A DNA stretch of 64,000 nt from Cupriavidus sp. EM10. Its GTDB lineage: Bacteria; Pseudomonadota; Gammaproteobacteria; Burkholderiales; Burkholderiaceae. This document shows positions 29,299 to 38,606 of this stretch, one piece after another. Position numbers and translations under genes: made by a program. The notes beneath the pieces were generated by a model, which searched no databases, was not told where the DNA came from, and saw only the letters and a program-made list of their open reading frames with translations. Every line of letters starts with the position of its first letter. Positions within the stretch are counted from its first letter, which is position 1. The stretch lies in NCBI RefSeq assembly GCF_018729255.1, contig NZ_CP076060.1, forward strand, positions 2,542,001 to 2,606,000, in the 5' to 3' direction.

Positions 29299-29924
29299 AT
29301 GGCCATGCCGATGCAACGCCCTGCCCTGCCGTCGCTGCGCTAGCGTCGGGCGCACTGGTCGCGCTGGCCACCCTGACCGCCACGCCCGCCCTCGCCGCGC
29401 CCACGAACTACACCGTCGACCCCACTCACACCAGCGTCTACTTCGGCGTCAGCCACTTCGACCGCACCACTGTGCGCGGCCGGTTTGGCAAGATCGATGG
29501 CCGGGTGATCTACGATCCGGCCACGGGGGCGGGATCGCTCGACTTTACCGTCGACACCGATTCGGTCGACAGCGGCAACCGCAGCCTTGACGGCGTGCTG
29601 CGCTCGGCCCAGTTCTTCGACAGTCAGAGCTTTCCCGTGGCCAGGTTCCAGGCCAACCGGTTCGTCACGGACGGCGGCAAGCTGGTTGCGGTGGAAGGCA
29701 CGTTCTCGCTGCATGGCGTCGCCCAGCCGCTCAGGCTGGAGGCCGACCGCTTCAGCTGTGGCCAGACCGTGCTGTTCGGCATCAAGCGCGATGTGTGCGG
29801 AGGTGATTTCCACGCAACTTTCCTGCGCAGCGCGTTTGGAATGACGAGGTTCCTGCCCGATGTGGGTGACACCGTCACATTGCAGATCTCTGTCGAGGCG
29901 TCGCCTGCCGGGCCGGCGCAGTGA
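29299..29924 (+). pseudogene. YceI-family periplasmic protein, frameshift in signal peptide
   Basis: Secreted lipocalin-like protein of the YceI/PolyU-binding family, thought to carry isoprenoid lipids. The mature domain TNYTVDPTHTSVYFGVSHFDR...FAVTFRAS-type core (29400-29924) is complete. The signal peptide starts in another frame (MAMPMQRPALPSLR), hits a TAG at 29341, and continues LASGALVALATLTATPALAAP in the mature frame. One missing base near 29335-29340 (CGCTA for CGCCTA) restores 208 residues with an ALA-A cleavage site. ATG at 29299, 29305 or 29311 are all possible starts. Confidence 0.85.
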
Positions 29925-30130
29925 GTTGCGAAAAAATGGGGCAGTCAAGGCACGATGACGGCCCGGCGTCACCTTTGGCAGCAAAATATTCAGTAAAATC
30001 AGCGCCTTGCCTATTCCCATTTTGCCGCGTTTCGCCTAAGCGTACCCGGCCAGACGCGAGTCAAGATGAGCCTGATCTCCCTCAACGACGTCGTTTCGGC
30101 GTCGCTGGCTGCTGCCGGTGCGTGCCTGGC

Positions 30131-30373
30131 ATGCAGCATTCCCCTCGATTTCTCCGCCGCTTTCCGCTGTGGGCGTTCCGCACCTACGGCCGGGGCGCGC
30201 TGCTGCTTCCGCTGCTGGCCGGGATGGTGGGCATCCTGCTGACCCGCCTGGTCGTGCACGGCCAGATCAACAGCGATGGCGGACTGGCCCTTGTGGCCGC
30301 CGCTGCGTTCCTGGGGCTGGTGCTGGTCTCGGCGGTGCTGCGCTTCTGGCTTGGCGAGTACCGCAAGCCCTGA
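30131..30373 (+). CDS. Hypothetical small membrane protein, 80 residues
   Basis: Begins MQHSPRFLRRF with a basic N-terminus, then two helices (about 18-35 and 48-70) and a basic end (WLGEYRKP). No family recognised. An earlier in-frame start would add unrelated sequence, so this ATG was chosen from the positive-inside pattern. No clear ribosome site is visible. It stands alone between yceI and yaeQ. Confidence 0.5.
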   Translation: MQHSPRFLRRFPLWAFRTYGRGALLLPLLAGMVGILLTRLVVHGQINSDGGLALVAAAAFLGLVLVSAVLRFWLGEYRKP

Positions 30374-30505
30374 TCTGCCCTCCGTCTGAGCGAGCCGGCG
30401 CACATACCGGCGCCGGTTTTCCATCGCTCCGCCACGCGGATCACGTATGATTCGGCCTTTCGCGTGCCAGGCACCGTTGCCGGCGCGCGCCGCTTTCCCC
30501 ATCCC

Positions 30506-31054
30506 ATGGCGCTCAAATCCACCATCTTCAAGGCCGAACTGTCCGTCTCGGACATGGACCGGCCGTACTACGGCAGTCATACGCTCACCATCGCGCAGCA
30601 TCCGTCCGAAAACGATGCCCGCATGATGGTCCGCCTGCTGGCCTTTGCCTGCGAAGCCACCGAATCGATGGCCTTCACGCGCGGCCTGGACGAACCCGAC
30701 GAGCCCGATCTCTGGGACAAGTCCCTGACGGGCGACATCATCCACTGGATCGACCTGGGCCAGCCCGACGAAACCCGGCTGAAGCGCGCCGCGGCGCGTG
30801 CCGACCACGTTACCGTCTATACCTATCAGAGCGCCAGCGCCCGCGAATGGTGGAAAGGCATGGCCGGCAAGGCCAGCAAGCTGCGCAACGTGACCGTCTA
30901 CAATGTGCCTTCCGAAGCCGTGGACGCGCTGGCCCAGATGGCCCAGCGCGCCATGCGCCTGTCGGTGACGATCCAGGACGGCGACATCTGGGTCAGCGAT
31001 GACGATCACAACGTGCAGCTGACGCGCGACGTGCTCCAGCGCGCCGACGCCTAG
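30506..31054 (+). CDS. YaeQ-family protein
   Basis: 182 residues, normal YaeQ length. It begins MALKSTIFKAELSVSDMDRPYY and contains LTIAQHPSENDARMMVRLLAFA and DEPDLWDKSLTGDIIHWIDLGQPDE, the diagnostic YaeQ stretches with a PD-(D/E)xK nuclease-like fold. The cellular role is unclear (reported link to RfaH suppression in E. coli). The start at 30506 is where the family begins. Confidence 0.92.
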   Translation: MALKSTIFKAELSVSDMDRPYYGSHTLTIAQHPSENDARMMVRLLAFACEATESMAFTRGLDEPDEPDLWDKSLTGDIIHWIDLGQPDETRLKRAAARADHVTVYTYQSASAREWWKGMAGKASKLRNVTVYNVPSEAVDALAQMAQRAMRLSVTIQDGDIWVSDDDHNVQLTRDVLQRADA

Positions 31055-31123
31055 CCGCACCGGCCGCCCGACGCCTGGCAGCGATCGGACACATTTACCG
31101 CCACACAGAAAAGGAAGACCGCG

Positions 31124-31471
31124 ATGCATACCAATCCCTCCGGCCTGCAATACGAAGACACCGTCGTTGGCTCGGGCGACGAAGCCACGGCTGGCAAGCA
31201 CGTGACCGTGCACTACACCGGCTGGCTCTACGAAAACGGCCAACCGGGCCGCAAGTTCGATTCGAGCAAGGACCGCAACGACCCGTTCGTCTTCCCGCTG
31301 GGCGCCGGCCACGTGATCCGTGGCTGGGACGAAGGCGTGCAAGGCATGAAGGTGGGCGGCACGCGTCGCCTGGTGATCCCGGCCGACCTCGGCTACGGCG
31401 CACGCGGCGCCGGCGGCGTGATTCCGCCGAACGCCACGCTGCTGTTCGAAGTGGAATTGCTGTCGGTCTGA
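31124..31471 (+). CDS. FKBP-type peptidyl-prolyl cis-trans isomerase
   Basis: 115-residue single-domain FKBP that speeds proline isomerisation in protein folding. [43 protein letters not shown] and [29 protein letters not shown] are all present, including the aromatic pocket residues. No signal peptide, so cytoplasmic. AAAGGAAG precedes the ATG and an intrinsic terminator follows. Confidence 0.96.
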   Translation: MHTNPSGLQYEDTVVGSGDEATAGKHVTVHYTGWLYENGQPGRKFDSSKDRNDPFVFPLGAGHVIRGWDEGVQGMKVGGTRRLVIPADLGYGARGAGGVIPPNATLLFEVELLSV

Positions 31472-31486
31472 TTCCCGCGCACTGAG

Positions 31487-31518
31487 CAAAAAACGGACGC
31501 CTCGGCGTCCGTTTTTGT
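31487..31518 (+). terminator. Intrinsic terminator of the FKBP gene
   Basis: Stem AAACGGACGC/GCGTCCGTTT (31491-31500 with 31505-31514), CTCG loop, T-rich tail. Confidence 0.92.
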
Positions 31519-31548
31519 TTGTTCCAGGCCAGAAATGGCCGAAAAACG

Positions 31549-31868
31549 ATTAAAACCAATGGCCGCGTTGCCCACGTCGATCCGCACCTTGTCGCGGTCC
31601 AGCAGGCGTCCGGCATGACGGGCAAAGTCCTGTGCCCAGTCGGCATTCCCGGCAAACGGCTCTCGCCAGAAAATTTGGCGACATTAAGGATCTTGTCGAT
31701 CACAAGCACCTTGCCGACCGGGCTCGACGCCTGGCAGTCCAGTTCGGCATATTCGCGATCGAACCAGCGCCAGGCGTCATCCTCGGTGACTGCCGCGAGA
31801 TCGCTGTCCCCCAGCGTGAATTCAAATTCCTTGCCGCTGCCAAATACCACGGTCAGGGTGTGCGCCAT
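31549..31868 (-). pseudogene. Hypothetical protein, probable frameshift
   Basis: The N-terminal 68 residues (MAHTLTVVFGSGKEFEFTLGD...ILNVAKFSGE) are in one frame. PFAGNADWAQDFARHAGRLLDRD...IDVGNAAIGF then continues in the next, after a probable missing base near 31661-31668. A further missing T near 31551-31554 would place a stop right after GF. Together this gives a compact protein of about 106 residues. The family is unknown to me. The first frame as it stands runs into the FKBP gene antisense and looks random past 31660. Confidence 0.55.
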
Positions 31869-32045
31869 GTGCGGTTCTCCGAAATTCGCCTGCGTTAGGG
31901 ACCCTATTGTAGTGACTTGGCCCCCAATCCGGCCAATCGATCCACGACCAGCCGGCGGCCTGACCGTTGCCTGCTACACACACCTTGGCCCCGATGTGTG
32001 GTTTGCTTGCGACGCATCAATGCGCTTTGGATTATTCTTTCAGCC

Positions 32046-32841
32046 ATGGCCATTACAAGACAGGACCTCGAAGCAAACAGGCTGCGCACGACGCTGTGCA
32101 GCACGCCGGTCGCGTCTTCGCTGTTGCCAGAGGCCGACGTGGAGCGTTCGCTGTGCCACGCGCTGGCCAGCCGCCCCGACACACCGGGCATGGATGGCGA
32201 CGTCTGGGTCTTCGGCTACGGATCGCTGATCTGGAATCCGATGGTCGTCCACACCGAAAGCCGCCTGGCCACCGTGCATGGCTACCATCGCGGCTTCTAC
32301 CTCTATTCGAAAATCAATCGCGGCACCTGGGACAACCCGGGCTGGTGCTGGGCCTGGACCGTGGCGGTTGCTGCACGGGCATGGCGTTCCGCATTCCGCG
32401 CCACGTGGTCGAGCAGGAATTCCGCGTGCTGTGGCGCCGCGAGATGATGACCGGCGCCTACCACCCGCGCTGGCTGCGCGTGAAGATGGACACCGCGCCT
32501 GACGCCCCCGAACAGCGGGCGCTCGCTTTCGTGATGAATCGCGAACATGCCGGGTACGCCGGCCGGCTGCCCGATGCCCGGGTGGTGGACTGCCTGCGCC
32601 ACGCCTGCGGCCTGTACGGCCCAGCCCGCGAATATCTGCACCAGACCTTGCTGGGACTGGCCACCCACGGCGTCGACGACCCCTACCTGGGGCGCCTGTG
32701 GCGCCAGCTGCAGGAAAGCGACGCTATCGAGACCGCCAGCGACACCTGCACCGTGGCCACGCCGGTGGCCACCTCGGCGTCGGCGGCCACCTGCCCCGAG
32801 GACGCCGTGGCCGCCACGGCCCACCCCACGAAACCGTCTGA
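32046..32841 (+). pseudogene. ChaC-like gamma-glutamylcyclotransferase, one or two frameshifts
   Basis: Enzyme of the ChaC family that splits gamma-glutamyl peptides such as glutathione into 5-oxoproline and the amino acid. WVFGYGSLIWNPMV is the substrate-binding motif; the first frame is lost after RGTWDNPG. LVLGLDRGGCCTGMAFRIP...VEQEFRVLWRREMMTGAYHPRWL continues in the next frame, so a G is missing at 32339-32341. A second missing C at 32824-32827 would end the protein at TGA 32839-32841, just before the ankyrin gene, giving 265 residues. Otherwise the frame overlaps the next gene by 300 bases. Confidence 0.85.
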
Positions 32842-32861
32842 CCGAAGCCCTGCCGACCATC

Positions 32862-33665
32862 ATGACGCGCTCCCAGACCCGCCACCGCCGCCAGGCACTT
32901 GCCGAGATGCTCGGGTTGATGGGATTGCTGATGGGCGGTGGATTGCTGGCGGGCCAGGGCGGCCAGACGCTGGCGCGGTCGATTGGCGGCATGCGCGACG
33001 CATCGTCGCCGCCAGCACCCGCGCCGCATGCGGAGCCGTCCCACCCGTCGTTGCGTACCGAGGGCATCTCCGCACTCGACCGCAACCTCATCACCGCCGC
33101 CAGCATTGGCGATCTCGATCTCGTGAACCGGCTGCTCAAGGCCGGCGCGTCGTACCACGCGGTTGACGAACGCGGCCGCTCTGCCCTGCTGGCTGCCGTG
33201 TACAACCGCCGTGGCGATGTCGCCCGCGCGCTGATCATGGCCGGCGCCGACGTCAACCAGAAAGACGGCGAATCGAACAGCGCCTTCCTGCTGGGAGCGG
33301 CCACGAACCAGATCGATGTAGTGCGCCTGTCGCTATCGCATGGCGCCGACACCCGCAGCACCGACCGCTACGACGGCACGGCCCTGATCGCGGCCAGCCA
33401 GCATGGCAATGTCGAAGTCGTAAAACTGCTATTGAAGGCTGGGGTGCCGGTGGATCGCGTCAACCAGCTGGGCTGGACGGCGCTGCTGGAGGCCATCATC
33501 CTGGGCGACGGCAGCGCCCGCTATGAAGAAATCGTGCAACTGCTGCTCGATGCCGGCGCCGACGCCAACCTGGCCGACCGCGAGGGCATCACGCCGTCAC
33601 GCCATGCACGCGAACGCGGCTACAAGACGATGGTGAAGATGCTGATGCGGGCCAGGGGACATTAA
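32862..33665 (+). CDS. Ankyrin-repeat protein with N-terminal membrane segment
   Basis: 267 residues. A basic start (MTRSQTRHRRQ) and a hydrophobic stretch (about 14-31, LAEMLGLMGLLMGGGLL) indicate a signal or anchor; the RR might be a weak Tat signal. Five ankyrin repeats follow (about 75-265), e.g. LITAASIGDLDLVNRLLKAG and ALIAASQHGNVEVVKLLLKAG, a protein-binding scaffold. It starts 20 bases after the inferred chaC end and probably shares its transcript. Partner unknown. Confidence 0.85.
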   Translation: MTRSQTRHRRQALAEMLGLMGLLMGGGLLAGQGGQTLARSIGGMRDASSPPAPAPHAEPSHPSLRTEGISALDRNLITAASIGDLDLVNRLLKAGASYHAVDERGRSALLAAVYNRRGDVARALIMAGADVNQKDGESNSAFLLGAATNQIDVVRLSLSHGADTRSTDRYDGTALIAASQHGNVEVVKLLLKAGVPVDRVNQLGWTALLEAIILGDGSARYEEIVQLLLDAGADANLADREGITPSRHARERGYKTMVKMLMRARGH

Positions 33666-33674
33666 TGGAAGCTG

Positions 33675-33698
33675 CCCTCTCCCGCGAGCGGGAGAGGG
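33675..33698. repeat. Dispersed palindromic repeat, copy 4
   Basis: Perfect arms CCCTCTCCCGC/GCGGGAGAGGG with a 2-base loop, in the 51-base gap between the convergent ankyrin and acyl-CoA ligase genes. Also followed by GGAGAA, as in copies 1 and 3. Confidence 0.85.
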
Positions 33699-33716
33699 GA
33701 GAAAACAAGCTCCGGA

Positions 33717-35414
33717 TCAAGCCGTCTGCCGAGCGTTTTCCGATTCCTGCAGTTGGCGCCACATCACCTTGCCGGTGCCCGACTTCGGCAGCGCGTCGAC
33801 GAATTCCACCACGCGCGGGTACTTGTAGGCGGCCATATTCTCCTTTGCCCATTCGATGATGTCCTCGGGCCGGGTCTTGCCCTTGGCATCGGCGCGCAGC
33901 ACCACCACCGCCTTCACCGTCTCGCCGCGATACTGGTCGCGCGTGCCGATGATGCAGGCTTCCTGCACAGCCGGGTGCTTGTACAGCAGGTTCTCCACCT
34001 CGGCCGGCCAGACCTTGAAGCCCGACGCATTGATCATGCGCTTCAGCCGATCGGTGATGAAGTAGTAGCCCTCTTCGTCCATGCGGCCCAGGTCGCCCGT
34101 GCGGAAGTAGGTCTGCCCTTCGAACTCGATGAACGCGTCGCGCGTGGCATCGTCCTTGCCCCAGTAGCCCTTGAACACCTGTGGGCCGCGCACGATGATC
34201 TCGCCCACTTCGTTGGGCGGCATTTCCCGCAGCGTCACGGGGTCCACCACGCGCGCGTCGGTGTTGAACGTCGGCACGCCCAGGCATTGCAGCTTGGCGC
34301 GCTCGGACGGATTGCTGTGCGTCGGCGCCATGGTCTCGGACAGGCCGTAGCCTTCCAGGTAGCTCAGGCCGAACTGCGTCTTCAGGCGCTCGGCCACGGC
34401 TTGCGGCATGGCCGCGCCGCCGCCGCCGATGTAGCGCAGGCTGGTGACGTCGAACGATGCCAGGTTCGGGCTGCCCAGGAAGTCGATCACCATGGTCGGG
34501 ATGTTGGTCCAGTGCGTGACCTGGTAGCGCGAGATCAGGCGCCCGGCCACCTCGCGATCCCAGCGCGGCAGCATCACCACGGTGGCGCCGGTGTAGATCG
34601 GGCCGTTCATGCCGTACTGCATGCCGGTCACGTGGAACAGCGGCAGCACCGACAGGATCACCGATTCGGCGCCGCTGCCCGACCACGTGGCCCCGCCGAT
34701 GACGTTGTGCATCACCGAGCGATGGGTGTGGATGCAGCCCTTCGGGAAGCCCGTGGTACCCGACGTGTACGGCATCACGGCCATGTCGTCCGGGCCGGCG
34801 GTATGCGGCCCGGGCTGCAGCCCGGCGCCCAACGCTTCGGCCCACGGCGTGGCATTGGCGGGCAGCGGGTGCTGCACGGTCAGCCAGGCGGGCGGTGCGT
34901 CCTCGGGGAATTCATGCGATGGCGGCAGCGCGTCGGCGTACTGCGTCACCAGCAGATGCTGCAGGCGCTGCTCGGGCGCAAGCTCGCCATCGGCCTGCAT
35001 CGCGCCGGCCGCCAGGTCGGCCGTGCAGATCGCCACGCGGGCGCCGGCATCGGTGATGTAGTGCTTGAATTCCTCGGCGCGGTTCATCGGATTGACCGGC
35101 ACCACTACCGCGTCGGCGCGCAGGATGGCGTAGTAGCTGACGATGAACTGCGGGCAGTTCTGCATGTACAGCAGCACGCGATCGCCCTTCTTCACCCCCG
35201 CCTTCTGCTGCAGCCATCCGGCCATCGCCGTGGCCTGCGCCTCGAGCGCGCGGAACGTGATGGCGTTGCCGAAGTAGCGGATGGCGGCCTTGTCCGCGTA
35301 CCGGCGTGCCGACACTTCGAGGTTGTACCAGAGCGAAGTTTCCGGCAGCACGATTTCGGTCGGCACTCGCTTGGGCCAGAACTGGAAGTGCGGACGGGCG
35401 GGCTTGGTGGTCAT
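33717..35414 (-). CDS. AMP-forming long-chain acyl-CoA ligase
   Basis: 565-residue ANL-superfamily enzyme activating a carboxylic acid to its acyl-CoA through an acyl-adenylate. P-loop-like A3 motif YTSGTTGFPKG, YLEGYGLSETMAP, A8 region YFRTGDLGRMDEEGYYFITDRLKRM, and C-terminal lysine motif PKSGTGKVMWRQL. GGAG precedes the ATG. Closest in look to long-chain fatty-acid ligases, but chain length cannot be read from sequence. Its promoter carries a TetR-like palindrome. Confidence 0.92.
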   Translation of the reverse strand: MTTKPARPHFQFWPKRVPTEIVLPETSLWYNLEVSARRYADKAAIRYFGNAITFRALEAQATAMAGWLQQKAGVKKGDRVLLYMQNCPQFIVSYYAILRADAVVVPVNPMNRAEEFKHYITDAGARVAICTADLAAGAMQADGELAPEQRLQHLLVTQYADALPPSHEFPEDAPPAWLTVQHPLPANATPWAEALGAGLQPGPHTAGPDDMAVMPYTSGTTGFPKGCIHTHRSVMHNVIGGATWSGSGAESVILSVLPLFHVTGMQYGMNGPIYTGATVVMLPRWDREVAGRLISRYQVTHWTNIPTMVIDFLGSPNLASFDVTSLRYIGGGGAAMPQAVAERLKTQFGLSYLEGYGLSETMAPTHSNPSERAKLQCLGVPTFNTDARVVDPVTLREMPPNEVGEIIVRGPQVFKGYWGKDDATRDAFIEFEGQTYFRTGDLGRMDEEGYYFITDRLKRMINASGFKVWPAEVENLLYKHPAVQEACIIGTRDQYRGETVKAVVVLRADAKGKTRPEDIIEWAKENMAAYKYPRVVEFVDALPKSGTGKVMWRQLQESENARQTA

Positions 35415-35498
35415 GGTGTCTCCTGCGGATGGTCGTCAACGGACCAGTTTCTGGAAATCGCGTGTCGCGCGGGGTGGGCCCCGCCTGTTGGTCAAGCA

Positions 35499-35527
35499 AT
35501 ATAACTGAACGACCGTTCTATTTTCAA
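35499..35527 (-). promoter_or_regulatory. Acyl-CoA ligase promoter with embedded TetR-type operator
   Basis: On the minus strand: -35 TTGAAA (35527-35522), 17-base spacer, -10 TTATAT (35504-35499). The spacer contains the palindrome GAACG-GT-CGTTC (35507-35518), typical of TetR-family sites on fatty-acid degradation genes. A repressor bound here would block RNA polymerase. No TetR gene is in the window. Confidence 0.65.
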
Positions 35528-35571
35528 CAGGAGGTTTTCCCGCGCATCGCGTGGCCCCCGGCAGCGACCGG

Positions 35572-35600
35572 TTGCAATTTGGGACTTCACCCTCACAATA
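35572..35600 (+). promoter_or_regulatory. Candidate promoter of thioredoxin-TPR gene
   Basis: TTGCAA (35572-35577), 16-base spacer, CACAAT (35594-35599). A fair sigma-70-type match about 50 bases before the start codon. Confidence 0.4.
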
Positions 35601-35648
35601 GGGGAATCCGGCCACCGCGCTGGCCAACCCGATTCCAAGGTGCAGAAC

Positions 35649-36488
35649 ATGAGCGACGTCACCCTGCAGAACTTCGAAGCCGAAGTCATCAATAGCCCCG
35701 TGCCCGTGCTGGTGGATTTCTGGGCGCCGTGGTGTGGTCCGTGCCGCACGCTGGGGCCGATGCTGGAAAAACTGGAAGCCGAAGCCGGCGGCGCGTGGAA
35801 GCTCGTCAAGGTCAATGTCGACGAGAACCAGCAGCTGGCCGGGCACTTTGGTGTGCGGAGCATCCCCCACGTGGTCGCGTTTGCCGGCGGACAGGCGGTC
35901 AACCAGTTCGTGGGCGTGCTACCGGAATCGCAATTGCGCGAATTCATCGACACGCTGGCCCCGACCGAAGGCGAAGTTGCGTTGCAGGACGCCCAGGCCC
36001 TGGCCGCGGCCGGTGACCGCGAAGGCGCCAAGGCCGCCTGGCAGGCAGCGCTGGCGCACGACCCCGAGAACGATTCGAACCGGCTGGCGTATATCAGCTT
36101 CCTGCTCGATGACGATGCCATCGATGCCGCCGAAGCGGAGTTCGGCCGCCTGACGCCGCGCGCGCCGCAGGAAGACGGCTACGCCGCGTTGCGGACCCGG
36201 CTGGATGCGATGAAGGGACTGGACGATCTGCCCGATGGCGCCGAACTCAAGGCACAGGTCGAGGCCGAGCCGGCCAACCTGGCTGCTCGCCTGGACCTGG
36301 CAAAGGTGATGATTGCCCGGCGCGAGTACGAACCCGCGCTGGCACAACTGATGGAAATCGTGCGCCGCGACCGCGGCTTTGAAGACGACATCGGCCGCAA
36401 GACGATGTTGTCGGTGTTCGAGTTGATGGCCGATTCGCCAGAAGTGGTATCGAAATGGCGCCGGCAGCTGAGCACGGCGCTGAACTGA
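35649..36488 (+). CDS. Thioredoxin-domain co-chaperone, CnoX/YbbN-like
   Basis: 279 residues: an N-terminal thioredoxin domain (1-110) with active site WCGPC (Cys29, Cys32) and cis-Pro region IPHVVAF, then a C-terminal TPR-like helical half (about 115-279). This two-part layout is that of YbbN/CnoX, a holdase that protects proteins from chlorine stress and works with GroEL. E. coli CnoX has SxxC, whereas here the full CxxC pair suggests redox activity. A GTG 9 bases upstream is an alternative start. Confidence 0.9.
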   Translation: MSDVTLQNFEAEVINSPVPVLVDFWAPWCGPCRTLGPMLEKLEAEAGGAWKLVKVNVDENQQLAGHFGVRSIPHVVAFAGGQAVNQFVGVLPESQLREFIDTLAPTEGEVALQDAQALAAAGDREGAKAAWQAALAHDPENDSNRLAYISFLLDDDAIDAAEAEFGRLTPRAPQEDGYAALRTRLDAMKGLDDLPDGAELKAQVEAEPANLAARLDLAKVMIARREYEPALAQLMEIVRRDRGFEDDIGRKTMLSVFELMADSPEVVSKWRRQLSTALN

Positions 36489-36560
36489 TGGGCTGATCGG
36501 CTGGCGACGTGCCGGCGAGGGGGCGGCCCCTCTCCGGCGCGATCTGACGCCTGGCTGTCT

Positions 36561-37034
36561 TCAGGCCGCCGGTGCCTCGATCAGCGAAAAGCCGTTGGCC
36601 TTCATATGTTCGACCATCATCGCGTCCATCGACTTGACGTGATTGTCGAACCAGCCTGACAGCTCATCCACCAGGCGGCGTCCCAGCGACAGTCCGCCCT
36701 TGCCCGGCCCCTCCGGGTCTGCCACTTCCTGCGCGATCTTGTCGCGCACGGCCTGCACCACCTGCAGCACGCCCTGGTGCTCGTTCGCATGACAGAAGCG
36801 CGGGCCGAACTGCATCGCCTCCATCCACTGCTCTTCCTGCTCGAAATGGTGGCGCGTATGCGAAATCCACTCGTCGTACGCCGCCAGGAAGCCGGCATCG
36901 TCCGCCTTGGCCGCGGCATCGAGCAGTTGCAGGAATTCCGCGTGCGTCGCGTCGGTCACCGGCTCGTCCAGCCGGAGTTCGTCCGGCAAGCCTGCCGAGG
37001 AAAGACCGTCGTAGGGGTTCTGTGCTGCAGACAT
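36561..37034 (-). CDS. Bacteriohemerythrin-like metal-binding protein
   Basis: 157-residue four-helix-bundle hemerythrin. Di-iron ligands are visible: H31, H59/H63 with E67 (HTRHHFEQEE), H82/H86 (CHANEH), H132 and D137 (NHVKSMD). Such proteins bind O2 or sense oxygen, iron or NO. There is no signalling domain attached. It stands between the CnoX-like gene (convergent) and a divergent P-loop kinase gene. Confidence 0.87.
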   Translation of the reverse strand: MSAAQNPYDGLSSAGLPDELRLDEPVTDATHAEFLQLLDAAAKADDAGFLAAYDEWISHTRHHFEQEEQWMEAMQFGPRFCHANEHQGVLQVVQAVRDKIAQEVADPEGPGKGGLSLGRRLVDELSGWFDNHVKSMDAMMVEHMKANGFSLIEAPAA

Positions 37035-37166
37035 GGATCCGAGAACTTTCCTTGAGATAGGCGGCAAGGATACCGATTTCACCGCCGTTCGATCTGATTT
37101 TCGGCAAAGAACGGTATGCTTGACGCTCGCGCCCCTGGCAAGTGCCGATTCCAGCAACCCACCGAC

Positions 37167-37745
37167 ATGCCCCGACTGATTTTCTTCTGCGGCCACGCCG
37201 GCACCGGCAAGACCACCCTGGCCCATCGGCTGATCGGCCCGCTGATGCAGGCCACCGGCGAACCGTTCTGCCTGCTCGACAAGGACACGCTCTACGGGCG
37301 CTATAGCGCGGCCGCCATGCGCGCCATCACGGGGGACCCGAACGACCGCGACAGCCCCGCCTATCTGGACAATCTGCGAGACCCCGAATACGAGGGCCTG
37401 CTCGATACCGCGCGCGAGAACCTGATGCTGGGCATCAGCGTGATCGTGATCGGCCCGCTGTCGCGCGAAATCCGCGCGCATCTGCTGACCGATCCGCAAT
37501 GGCTGCATGTGCCGGACGGCACGCGCAGCCAGATCGTCTGGGTACACCTGCCGGAGGACGAGGCCCACGCGCGCATCATCCAGCGCGCCAATCCCAACGA
37601 TGCCTACAAGCTCACGCACTGGGATGCCTATCGCGCCCGACGCTTCTCGCCTGACCCCGCCCAATATCCCGAGCTGATCTTCTTCGACAACCAGGCGCCC
37701 GACGATGCCGCCGTGGACCGCCTGCTGCGGACGCTGGCCGCCTGA
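37167..37745 (+). CDS. P-loop ATP-binding protein (small-molecule kinase-like)
   Basis: 192 residues. The Walker A motif is GHAGTGKTT (residues 9-17) right after a beta strand LIFFC, and a late LPEDEAHARIIQRANPND segment resembles the LID of phosphotransferase kinases. The family of AAA_33-type kinases phosphorylates small molecules or acts in defence or antibiotic inactivation. The substrate is not identifiable. The start at 37167 puts the strand and P-loop in the usual position. Confidence 0.82.
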   Translation: MPRLIFFCGHAGTGKTTLAHRLIGPLMQATGEPFCLLDKDTLYGRYSAAAMRAITGDPNDRDSPAYLDNLRDPEYEGLLDTARENLMLGISVIVIGPLSREIRAHLLTDPQWLHVPDGTRSQIVWVHLPEDEAHARIIQRANPNDAYKLTHWDAYRARRFSPDPAQYPELIFFDNQAPDDAAVDRLLRTLAA

Positions 37746-37748
37746 GCC

Positions 37749-38606
37749 TCAGCCCTGGTCCGCCACCAGCGCCCCGATCACCGCCGACGCCGCCACGAAC
37801 CCGAACACCGCCGTCACCGCCACCGACGAGCCAAAGCCGGCGCAGGCCAGCCCCTGCGGGCCGCGTACGGGCGCTGGCGGCACTTCGTCGATCTCGCACG
37901 CCTGCTGCTCGGGCTCCGGGTAGCGCAACGGCTCGTCGGAGTAGACGGCCTCGATGGCGAACTTCTTCTTCGGATCGCGCGGAAAGCCCCATTGCCGGCG
38001 CAGGTTGCCACGCACCTTGGCCAGCAGCGGGTCCTGGATCGTGCGCGCCAGGTCCTCGATGCGCACGCGCGTGGGATCCAGCTGCCCGCCCGCCCCGCCG
38101 CATGTGATCACGCGTACGCCCTCGCGCCGGGCCCAGCCCAGGATCGCGGTCTTGACCTTCACGGCATCGATGGCGTCGATCACGTAGTCGAAGCCAGATA
38201 GCAATTCCGCCACGTTATCCTCCGTGACGAAATCGTCGATCTGCGTGACCCGGCAACGCGGATTGATCGCCACGATGCGCTCGGCCATGGCTTCCACCTT
38301 GGCGCGACCGTAGGCGTCGCCCAGTGCGTGGATCTGCCGGTTGGTGTTCGACGCGGCGATGTGATCGAGGTCGATCAGCGTGATGCGCCCCACGGCATTG
38401 CGCGCCAGCGCCTCAGCCGCCCAGCTGCCCACCCCGCCGATGCCGATCACGCACACGTTGGCCGCTTCCAGCCGGGCCAGGCCGGGGGCGCCGTACAGCC
38501 GCGCCACGCCACCAAAGCGGCGATGGTAGTCGTCGTCGGCAGCGCTCTCGTGCGACAAGGGCGCGGGCAGGTCCTGCTCCGCCATGGGCGTAGGGGTGAT
38601 GGTCAT
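37749..38606 (-). CDS. tcdA: tRNA threonylcarbamoyladenosine dehydratase
   Basis: 285-residue E1-like ATP-dependent enzyme converting t6A37 to cyclic t6A in tRNA. The nucleotide-binding Rossmann motif is CVIGIGGVGSWAAEALARN (about 52-70), followed by LIDLDHIAASNTNRQ, DAIDAVKVK, CGGAGGQLDPTR and a C-terminal hydrophobic tail. Length and motifs match TcdA/CsdL. It is convergent with the kinase gene (3-base gap). Confidence 0.93.
   Translation of the reverse strand: MTITPTPMAEQDLPAPLSHESAADDDYHRRFGGVARLYGAPGLARLEAANVCVIGIGGVGSWAAEALARNAVGRITLIDLDHIAASNTNRQIHALGDAYGRAKVEAMAERIVAINPRCRVTQIDDFVTEDNVAELLSGFDYVIDAIDAVKVKTAILGWARREGVRVITCGGAGGQLDPTRVRIEDLARTIQDPLLAKVRGNLRRQWGFPRDPKKKFAIEAVYSDEPLRYPEPEQQACEIDEVPPAPVRGPQGLACAGFGSSVAVTAVFGFVAASAVIGALVADQG

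Noticed and set aside
33753..35504. 583-codon + frame opposite the acyl-CoA ligase
   Set aside because: Antisense shadow; the ligase has all its motifs on the minus strand.
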